64,000 bases of DNA, taken from Pichia kudriavzevii (taxonomy: Eukaryota > Ascomycota > Pichiomycetes > Pichiales > Pichiaceae). The stretch lies in the NCBI RefSeq assembly GCF_003054445.1, contig NC_042506.1, positions 1,557,501 to 1,621,500 on the forward strand. The letters run 5' to 3'. Under the pieces are notes generated by a model that was not told the DNA's origin, ran no database searches, and saw only the letters and a program-made list of their open reading frames with translations. The position numbers were made by a program, and so were the translations under genes. Every line of letters begins with the position of its first letter. Position 1 is the first letter of the stretch. Below are positions 56,813 through 64,000 of the stretch, piece by piece.

Positions 56813-58168
56813 AGGAGGAAGTGGTAGTGAAAGTTTCAATTGCTTGTGTTGCTGCAAGGATTGGTGTTTTTCTTTTTGAATTTGAGGTGACGATTTTTCC
56901 GGAGACTCTAATAGGTTGAACATTGAGACTCTCTTATCGTAAGGTAAGGTTACTATTTCAAATCTTGATAAACTTGAATATTGCGGGGATTGATCGTTGA
57001 ACTTTGATAATAGCAGTTCGATGTTTTTAATTAACGCTTTATCATTTGAACTCCTCAGTAGCTGCACCGCCAAATCGCTGAATTCGTTGCATTTGAAAGG
57101 ACTTCTAACTTTCCTCATTGAAACCTCCAGTAAATCAAAGGAAATATTATATTCCCCCAGATAAAAGTATGTTTCTGCCAACATAAACCAAGGTAGAAAA
57201 TCGCCCTTTTCAGATTGGATATAATCGAGTATATTCGATGCTTTGATGTACTCCTTATCAAGCCTCGATATTTTCGATACTATCGAGAATGCCTTCAGAG
57301 GATCAAAGTAAGGACCATTACGAGACAATAACATGTATGCATATAGAATCAGAATAGAATAATCGTCCGGGTATACTTTAGCTGCAGTCTGGGAAATCCA
57401 CATACAAGTCGTTAAATCATTCAAGTTATGGAACTGGGTAAATAGTTGGTTCATAATGGACACAGCCCTCTCATTCAGTTTCTTGTTATCAGTCAATGGT
57501 AAAGACAAGAAGCGCTCCAATTCATGTTTCGCAGGTTCCAAATTACCTTCCTCAATTGATATTTGGATCAACTGTAGATGTGTTTCTCTTGCTATATTTA
57601 AATCATCATCATTGTACTCCTTTAAATCTTGAGGTAATAAGTAGAGACATCTAGTGAAAGCCTCCACTGCTGATCTACTTGTTTGTGAATGACTCAACAC
57701 CTTCCCTAACATCAGATATAAAACAGGCCTTTCTTTATGTGAGTCTAACAGTGGGTCAACAATCAAATGAGCAGCTTGAGGGTCATCTAGATATAAGTAG
57801 CATTTGGCCAACTTCATGTTCAAGTCCAAATCTGTTTTGAGTTGAGGATAAAAACTGAAGGCCGAGTTGATAAGGTCTATTGTCATCTTCAAGCCATTCA
57901 TGTTATGCAGTGAAACGTCTCTCTCGACTAGAGCATCTACAAGTAGATTGAGGGCCTTGACGTTAGTTGGTGAGTATTTTAGTGCTGATTCAAAGCAACG
58001 AATGCGGAAATCAAAACTTAAGCAGTTGAATTGTATCGACAGTTGGCCGCATTTCATCCAAGTTTCAAAGAGTAGGTTACTAGTATTGCTGAACTGTGTA
58101 TCAAAAGGTGTGGCCTCGCCCCTCCTTCGTTTCACTGGAGTTGACCCTCCAGATGATTGTCTTTTCAT
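56051..58168 (-). CDS. divergent Cyc8/Ssn6-like TPR and poly-Gln protein
   Basis: 705 residues. Residues ~30-400 form degenerate TPR-like helical pairs: LLFETWMKCGQLSIQFNC, CFESALKYSPTNVKALNLLVDAL, LAKCYLYLDDPQAAHLIVDPLL, then GPYFDPLKAFSIVSKISRLD, matching the Ssn6 segment with FYDPQKALDYL. From ~430 on it is low complexity: poly-Q runs (near 452-462 and 572-592), P/Q/H-rich stretches and a C-terminal LQPLQQLQP repeat. A basic motif PVKRRR near the N-terminus could be nuclear. Ssn6 with Tup1 is a general corepressor; in that protein the TPRs are far better conserved, so this is likely a paralogue or a fast-evolving copy rather than the main Ssn6. Poly-Q DNA is mixed CAG/CAA. Confidence 0.65.
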
Positions 58169-60698
58169 AGGTGAGGAGGGTATAAATTCTGGGGTGGGAT
58201 AGGGTGTTTTGCCTTACAACAAGGGCAGATAATGTACAGCGTGATGAGACAGGGAGTATCAAAGATAAGAGAAAGGCAGAAGAAAGGGGATACACGTCGA
58301 AGAACTAGAGTTGTTTCATGAGAGAAACTCACGGCAGTCTCTGCCTTATGGAACATGTTGCACCATCGAAGAAACCGGGGATTATTACAAGTATTAATAA
58401 TTTGAATATTAACGACAACATTGTTGCTGCTTGGAAAAAAAAAACAAAAAACGTAGTATTATGTCCTCGATTGTGGGCCATGAGCAATTGAAATGCAAAC
58501 ATGCGAAAATGCAGACCACCAAGAATAAAATGCAGTTTATCGAAAATCCAAAACGCATTTAGTGTCAAACAGCAGACATTAGGCGTCCATTTTGAGGGTT
58601 TTACAATGCGTTTGTTGCAATCTAATGCACTTGGCTGCATCGACATGCGTCTAGACGCGTTTAGATGCATCCACTTGCATTTTAGCGCATGTTCCGTTCC
58701 CAGCCAATGCGGCATATAGTTGCAACCTAGACCAGGGGCACAACAAATGGGTTAATAGTGCCATATGTGCCGGCAAAAGGAGAAACAGCACCGGAAGCAA
58801 CAAAAGTAAGAGCCGAAATAATATTGGGGGCCGAAGCTATATAGGGGAGGGGAAGATTTAAGATGCCGGTAGTTTTAAAGGAATTGAATGCGTGAGAGAT
58901 ATCTGCAGGTGGTGAAAATAGAGGAAGGGGGAAGATAGACGACAGCAGCCCCGAGTAAATAGAAACTAGGTTTTTATTGGAAGAAAATAACGAATCTTCT
59001 GGGCATGTAGCATGGATTCATTCGGTAAAAACGTCAACCCAGCTACATGAGGAAGCAATTGTAGTGCACACCACCGAGAAGATACGCAGGAAAAAAAAAA
59101 TACGTAACGGATGCACTTGGGAAAGAGAGGATCACCTCTAGCGGTCCTTTTTGTTTAGTCAGGAGGATACTGCCAATCAAGCTGGAATGAATGTTCCTTA
59201 AGATGTTAGGAAGTGAGACAAAGTCAATAGGACAAGGATAACGAAATCCGTATAACGAGCCAAAAAAACTTTACGGCAGCGTAAAAGGACGAAAAAAAAA
59301 ATAGACAGTATAAATAATAAATACAAGAAGGGAGAATATTATTTTCATGTATAGAAATTTCGCCATGCGTAAAGACATGAAGGTTATTTGCATTTTCTGT
59401 GAGTTTGCACACACAGTCAACGATCCAGTGATGGACGTTGGCATTCATCTTGCGTCGAATCACTCCTGTATTGTCAAGAGTTAGTTTCTCTTGACGTCAC
59501 CTTTGTCAGGAACTTTCCATCTAGTGTTGCATGAATTTTTCAAATGTTGATGTTCTTGGACGTCCATAATTGAATGAGACGATCCAATAAAATACGGTGT
59601 ATTATTACCAAGCATGAAAGAAGGGCCACACATTATATCTACGAAACAGGTACAGTTATTCCTCGACTAGGTACAGGGAGTGGTTGGACGACTATGTAGT
59701 GTGATCAAAGGAGGAGGTGATGGTTGCGGTTGACGGGACGGGGCGGGATTTGTTAACACCCTGACAGCTAACACAAGATGGGCGACGATCATGTGAATAT
59801 TTTTTATGTTTCAGCTTTCCTCCCCCTCCTTTAAACAATCTCTAGATTCGCATACGCTTTTTGTCTTTTGTTACAAAAGTAGTAGTATTCTGGATCGGAT
59901 TACAGTATTTCTTTTGAGGGGTTTGAAGATACAGACATTAATTGATCTAGGGGTTGAGCGACCAAAGAGATGCTAGGACAATGTGGGTCTATGCATGCGT
60001 AAGTTCTGTTGTTTTTGTTGCTACTGCTGCTGCTGTTGCTGTAGGTGGTGTTGTTAGTGTTAGTGTTATTGGTATTGGTATTGCTATTGGTATTGGTATT
60101 ACTGTTGTTGTTGTTCCCGTCGGTTCGCTCTCTGTTTTTGTTATGTACTTTGGCCACTGTGCTGTCCCTAATTATGACCCTTCCCACCCCTTCAGAGTAA
60201 AAAAAAATGGTGTATTATCCCCGAACAGAAACAGCCCCCCCCATTTCCGTTCGGTTAGATCCGGCACTCTCAATACTGCCCTTGCGATCTCTGTCCATGG
60301 GACTCCAGACCCGCATTATTGAACACTACATGACGCTCTACTGCACTGCAGTGCGTTTTTCATGCACGGCACAGCACGTGTTGGCTTCGAGTCCACATAC
60401 AGATATTGCTGCTGCAAGGAACATGTCCACCCTCTCCATTTTCTCCCCCTCCTTTTGGGACGTCTGCAGCGCACGTCGGGGTTAACCTTCTTAGGAAGCG
60501 TACTCGGTGGCTACAATACCCTCCTGCGGGCAATAGTTATCTGCAATTTGCAAACACTTCACCGTCATCAGATTTGAATATTCACCAAACACAAACAAAA
60601 GCCCCCCCCCCTCTTGCGATGTTGTATTCACATAGGCACACATACAAACGTAGACACACACAGCAAGCTCAGCAGAGAGAAACCAACAAGGCCATAAT

Positions 60699-60712
60699 GG
60701 GGGGGGGGGGGG
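60699..60712. repeat. poly-G tract (G14)
   Basis: Fourteen consecutive G on the plus strand in the gene-free region. A C9 run lies about 100 bp upstream. Confidence 0.85.
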
Positions 60713-61137
60713 AAATAGAAAATTGGCCCATTGTCTGCAAGCAACCACCCAGTCACGTAGCATGCAACATTTCTTATGTCGGTCCTAGACACGCACTTTT
60801 TTTCCGACTTCTATTATGTCTGCACAAACCCTCACCCAATATGCACCTTGACCTCCAGTTGTCTCACATTCGCAGATCGTATTGTAACATCGTCTATCTT
60901 ACACCTACATCTAAGCCTCTCCCCTCCAACCTTGTCCTGCTGGGTACCACCACCCAATTCGTTGCTCCCCTGAGCGTTTTTTCTCATGCAAAATTTGTTC
61001 CTCCAGCGACTCGGAAATATTCCCCCCTACCGCAATGTTGCTATATTTTTATGCGCCTAGTTTTAACGTAGTCGTCTAGATTGCGTCGCTCCCCCTTCCT
61101 TTTGCAAAAGTGTTCAGGAGAACCGGAGAATTAAAAC

Positions 61138-61173
61138 ACCGCCGCAGAGCGTCACGTGACTGCGGCGAGCGGT
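61138..61173. repeat. nested inverted repeat enclosing a TCACGTGA E-box
   Basis: The outer arms ACCGC/GCGGT and inner arms CGCCGCAG/CTGCGGCG flank AGCG-TCACGTGA. The E-box itself is a perfect palindrome at 61152-61159. The element is G+C-rich in AT-rich surroundings, about 140 bp beyond the ERG2 stop. It could bind Cbf1 or Tye7-type bHLH proteins, or act as a cruciform or terminator structure. Confidence 0.7.
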
Positions 61174-61254
61174 ATTTTTGGTTGAGAGTGATAAACGCTC
61201 CTTTCTATAGATATATATATATATACTTGTACATACATATACATGTCTGTGTGT

Positions 61255-61277
61255 GGGGGGGGGGGGGGGGGGGGGGG
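61255..61277. repeat. poly-G tract (G23) near the ERG2 3' end
   Basis: Twenty-three consecutive G, preceded by (GT)n and (AT)n, 33 bp after the ERG2 stop codon. In ERG2 mRNA it would be a C tract in the 3' UTR. Confidence 0.85.
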
Positions 61278-61309
61278 TAAAAATTGGGCACTTCTTTGTC
61301 CTTTTCCCT

Positions 61310-61996
61310 TTAGAACTTACCGTGGAGCAGGTTCTTGATCATGTCTTTACCAGTGAAGTAGATGGTTCTGCCTAAGGTGACGAAATCCAGCGTACTGGCA
61401 AAGGTATCCAAGAATCCAAATGGTAGCATTGCAGGAATCCAGCCCTGTGCTAGCTCCAACGCATAAGATCCAGGCTTCATACCGTACTGCTTGAACTCGC
61501 CCTTCGCCATATGGTGCTGGTCGCCCGCCTTGTAAACGCTCCGCTCAAACTGGTTTGGGAAGGCAGCGTACTGTTCACCTTTGAGAATGGTGAAATAGTC
61601 GTCGGCAAAATGGATCCCGGTGTGTCCCTCTGTGCCGACAGCAGTGCCGAAAATAATCAGATACTCACTAATGGACGCATGGAGAATGATCATGGACCCC
61701 ATGGCACCGCCGGCATTGTTGAAGACCCAGTCTTGGGTATTGAATTCATTAATGGCATCACTGCCATATCTCTCGCTGAGTTTCTCTTGTAAGTTGGTGA
61801 AGAGCGCAACGGTATCGTCCTCCGGTGTGTTGGCAATGGTCTCCTTGACAATCTGCTGCAGCTCCTCCTTGTCAAAGATGTAGTTCTTTGGTAACCACGA
61901 GTAGAACAAAAAGTCCATGACATAAAACGTCATGAAAATGTAAAAGACCGTCTTGATGAGACTAGTCACCTTGCATTTTTTCATACAGCAAAACAT
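61310..61996 (-). CDS. ERG2: C-8 sterol isomerase Erg2
   Basis: 228 residues from the ATG at 61996 (222 in S. cerevisiae). A hydrophobic N-terminal anchor is followed by [13 protein letters not shown]. The core [38 protein letters not shown] and [14 protein letters not shown], then [25 protein letters not shown], is almost identical to known Erg2. The enzyme shifts the C8 double bond of fecosterol to give episterol at the ER. An upstream in-frame ATG at 62239 would add 81 residues, including a second hydrophobic run encoded by poly-T/A DNA. It is rejected because it lies only 90 bp from the next gene's start and has no family support. Confidence 0.95.
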   Translation of the reverse strand: MFCCMKKCKVTSLIKTVFYIFMTFYVMDFLFYSWLPKNYIFDKEELQQIVKETIANTPEDDTVALFTNLQEKLSERYGSDAINEFNTQDWVFNNAGGAMGSMIILHASISEYLIIFGTAVGTEGHTGIHFADDYFTILKGEQYAAFPNQFERSVYKAGDQHHMAKGEFKQYGMKPGSYALELAQGWIPAMLPFGFLDTFASTLDFVTLGRTIYFTGKDMIKNLLHGKF

Positions 61997-62328
61997 CTTT
62001 GGTAGTTCGAAATCGATATGCTTCACAAGTGGGTCTCTTCTGGGTGCTGTGAAAAATGGATAAGAAGCAGGGTATACTTTACACTCCTTTATAAACGAAT
62101 GGTTTAGTGAAATTAGACGTTGCTTAACAGTTTGGAAAAAGAATGTATGTCGAAAAAAAAAAAGAAAAAAAAACACCCATACAAAAACAACAATCACAAC
62201 GACTTTTAAACGATAAACGAGGGTTCGGTACGAGCTCATTGTAGCATAATTAGAGGCACATTTAGCAGAATATCTTTCTTTCCATTGGGATTGAATAGCC
62301 TAAGAGAAGCTTTATCGGACTTGCGGAG
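61997..62328. promoter_or_regulatory. ERG2 divergent promoter region
   Basis: 332 bp between ERG2 and the plus-strand orphan. It has an A-rich tract at ~62153-62172. No full sterol-response element (TCGTATA) was noticed; TCGTTTA occurs on the minus strand's upstream side near 62210-62220. Confidence 0.4.
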
Positions 62329-63291
62329 ATGGAGGCACAAACTTTCAACAGGATCTATGAGATATTACATTCGTATGACTCCATAGAGAGGGTATTCGAC
62401 CCTTCTTGGTCCTTCTTAGAAGTTGCATGTGCAGTTTTAGTATTGGCGCACAACAATCCCTTAGATGCTGCTAAGTTGGTTGAATTGTACAACAATGATA
62501 AGGCGGCGGTTTTGCAGATGTATGTCCATGCAAGAGATGATCCTGACCAGATTGAACATATTGACGGTTCAGAGACAGGCGTATATATCTTTGACCTGGC
62601 AATCTATATGCTCCGATACACAAATGGCTTCACCAGTCGACACCCTAGTGGTGAACTACTGAAAAAGATCACAGTTATTGACGCTTACACAGAATATTGC
62701 CACAATATGATGCTTGAAATATACAAGGTGAAACTCTGTGAGTTATTCAACGAGGAACGGTGGGCTCTCTATCTGACGAACTCAATGGATGTTTTGAACA
62801 CGGATGTCTTTAACCACAAAGACTTTTTCACTGCATTTCTGATGGAATCATACGGATACACAAAGGAATGTGTTTTGCAGGGGTTGAAAGCAATTGAGGT
62901 TGACAATAAGTGGCTGTTAAAAATTAAAAGTTTCAACTATGGTTTTATAAATATTAACGACGAAGAAATTATGCAATTATGCAATGACAGGGCCACTGAT
63001 AACGCTGAAACAATACGGTATAATTTGCAGGAGTTGAATGTCGTCCTTGCATCCAAGAAATTCAAAAGTGCCAAATTAGCCACCTTGGAAACCCTTACGA
63101 ACGGTGAAATATTGAATGTTGTTATAGACTTGAAAAGGGGGAAGAAACTCATAGTGGATATTGATCTGGTCGATAAAGTCCTTACCTTCCCGCTACAGCA
63201 GCAAAGTGTAAACATTAATAAGATGCTCACACATGTACTACCTGCGGCTCTGGATAGAGACTGGACCTTTTCTAATGCAACCCCGCAATAA
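62329..63291 (+). CDS. unrecognised protein, folded, no targeting signal
   Basis: 320 residues from ATG (MEAQTFNRIYEILHSYD). The composition is that of a soluble globular, mostly helical protein in the first 200 residues (FLEVACAVLVLAHNNPLDAAKLVELYNN; DLAIYMLRYTNGF; FFTAFLMESYGYTKECVLQGLKAI), with a beta-rich C-terminal part (NGEILNVVIDLKRGKKLIVDIDLVDKVLTF). No membrane span, zinc motif, or nucleotide-binding loop is visible. I do not recognise the family. It is divergent from ERG2 and convergent on the phosphofructokinase gene, 176 bp away. Confidence 0.75.
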   Translation: MEAQTFNRIYEILHSYDSIERVFDPSWSFLEVACAVLVLAHNNPLDAAKLVELYNNDKAAVLQMYVHARDDPDQIEHIDGSETGVYIFDLAIYMLRYTNGFTSRHPSGELLKKITVIDAYTEYCHNMMLEIYKVKLCELFNEERWALYLTNSMDVLNTDVFNHKDFFTAFLMESYGYTKECVLQGLKAIEVDNKWLLKIKSFNYGFININDEEIMQLCNDRATDNAETIRYNLQELNVVLASKKFKSAKLATLETLTNGEILNVVIDLKRGKKLIVDIDLVDKVLTFPLQQQSVNINKMLTHVLPAALDRDWTFSNATPQ

Positions 63292-63467
63292 AATCTGTTA
63301 AAGAATACGAAACTATAAATAAATAAAAAGCAGAATTTACGAACTTGTATCTATAAGTATACATATGTAAAGATATATATGTAAAGATACTTCAAATGAT
63401 TAAAAAAAAGGGGAGGGAAAACAAATAAACAAGTCATTAATCTTTATAAATATTCATGGGGATCTTT

Positions 63468-64000
63468 TCATACCTTAACCCTACCAACTAACATATCTGC
63501 GATACCTCTAACATCTTGCCAGAATACAGTCTTTCTCATTCTCTTACCCTTGTGGGTATCGACATTCCAAACTTCCCTAACGCTTCTGAATTTAATATGT
63601 GATTTATCAACACCTAGAACAGAACATGTGTTTGTGACTTCATCAGAATTAACAAATTCGCCAATCTCATTACTTGAAGCCAGTGCAATCTCTTGTTTGT
63701 CCTCCAAAAATTCAACCGCTTTAATAGCGAATCTGGTTGCTCTGCATCTATCAATTGGGGAAGGAATACCACCTTGTTGAACATGGCCCGGAATGGCAGT
63801 ACGTGAATCAAACAGTCCATCCGACTCATCTGCAATAATTTCACCAATTGTTTCAGTGCTTAAAGCCTTTGAGGCGTTCGCTGATTTTATAACAACTAAA
63901 CCTGAATTCTTCTTTCCCTTATTCAAATGGAACGTTGTCTTCAATGATTCAATGTCTGTCCTCAATTGCTTCAAAGATATCTGCTCTTCAGGTACGTATG
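63468..64000 (-). CDS. 6-phosphofructokinase subunit, C-terminal part (runs off the window)
   Basis: The last 176 codons of a gene continuing beyond position 64000; the frame remains open to the edge (YVPEEQISLKQLRTDIE...). ESDGLFDSRTAIPGHVQQGGIPSPIDRCRATRFAIKAVEFL is the C-terminal allosteric half of the ATP-dependent phosphofructokinase of yeasts, where catalytic residues are replaced by regulatory ones (the GHVQQGG loop binds fructose 2,6-bisphosphate). It catalyses fructose-6-phosphate to fructose-1,6-bisphosphate in glycolysis. Whether it is the alpha (PFK1) or beta (PFK2) subunit cannot be told from this part. Confidence 0.9.
   Translation of the reverse strand, partial: YVPEEQISLKQLRTDIESLKTTFHLNKGKKNSGLVVIKSANASKALSTETIGEIIADESDGLFDSRTAIPGHVQQGGIPSPIDRCRATRFAIKAVEFLEDKQEIALASSNEIGEFVNSDEVTNTCSVLGVDKSHIKFRSVREVWNVDTHKGKRMRKTVFWQDVRGIADMLVGRVKV

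Larger units (their letters stand above)
58169..61309. other. 3.1-kb region without a credible gene
   Basis: The largest gene-free stretch. Left part (58480-58700) has many ATGC/GCAT tetramers and one ACGCGT (58654), and is next to the start of the SSN6-like gene. The middle (58730-59960) is purine-rich, unstructured to the eye. 60020-60115 is a GTT/GGTATT low-complexity run. 60699-60712 is G14, 61138-61173 a nested inverted repeat, 61209-61224 (AT)n, and 61255-61277 G23. The longest frame (60406-61071) starts at TTG, crosses the G14 tract and matches nothing. A long regulated promoter or a non-coding RNA gene is possible. Confidence 0.5.

Noticed and set aside
49923-58516. 13-bp GCGAAAATGCAGA shared by two intergenic regions (49923 and 58504)
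   Set aside because: Some 13-mers repeat by chance in 64 kb, and no wider similarity surrounds the two copies.
58329-58715. 128-codon minus-strand ORF beyond the SSN6-like gene
   Set aside because: Starts at ATG but its sequence comes from ATGC-rich DNA and T runs; no family or promoter evidence.
59954-60322. 122-codon ORF with alternating G/I/V residues
   Set aside because: Produced by the GTT/GGTATT low-complexity tract and lacks an ATG start.
60406-61071. 221-codon ORF in the gene-free region
   Set aside because: Begins at TTG, crosses a G14 homopolymer, and has a mixed P/H/T composition with no domain.

Overview
The window is nuclear DNA from a budding yeast (Saccharomycotina). It has dense, mostly intronless genes on both strands, three tRNA genes, and two introns that can be reconstructed with canonical yeast signals (GTATGT, TACTAAC, YAG). 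CTG codons fall at invariant leucines in DUT1 and FRQ1, so the standard code is used rather than the CUG-Ser or CUG-Ala code. The gene set, short spliceosomal introns and long homopolymers suit a Pichia-like (Pichiales) species, but the genus is a guess. No transposon, viral fossil or CRISPR array was seen.

Layout. 0.6-8.1 kb: DSN1 (kinetochore), TRS20 (TRAPP), an unrecognised tail-anchored protein, DUT1, MOG1, KEX1. 8.1-12.6 kb: a sparse AT-rich stretch with one gene, a JLP1-type sulfonate dioxygenase, then a tandem tRNA-Gly/tRNA-Asp pair. 12.6-20.7 kb: SLM1/2, eIF4A (TIF1), a spliced RPS21 whose 810-bp intron carries a palindromic minisatellite, and LCB3/YSR3. 20.7-27.4 kb: SNU23, a signal-less GH18 chitinase-like gene, AIM36, MRPS8, TPP1 (these three are also neighbours in S. 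cerevisiae), MEU1, POM34. 28.4-42.1 kb: tRNA-Asn, a PCL1/2 cyclin, a small orphan, a DNAJC28-domain protein, NUD1, COX14, a spliced RTF2 with a 6-nt first exon, BUD2, SEC14, MAS1. 42.4-58.2 kb: UBA1, STE6, ZRT3, FRQ1, COQ7, a non-mitochondrial malate dehydrogenase, and a divergent SSN6-like TPR/poly-Q protein. 58.2-61.3 kb: about 3 kb with no credible gene. 61.3-64.0 kb: ERG2, an orphan, and the C-terminus of a phosphofructokinase subunit.

Most genes are core housekeeping genes. Functional themes are mitosis and mitotic exit (DSN1, NUD1, PCL, BUD2), lipid signalling and membrane traffic (SLM, LCB3, FRQ1, SEC14, TRS20, ERG2), mitochondrial biogenesis (MAS1, MRPS8, AIM36, COX14, COQ7) and pheromone processing/export (KEX1, STE6). 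The features most worth a second look are the RPS21 intron array, the RTF2 micro-exon, the tRNA dimer, the cytosolic GH18 gene, the EF-hand-depleted frequenin and the fast-evolving SSN6-like gene. Several longest open frames begin at non-ATG codons; I moved those starts to the first sensible ATG.
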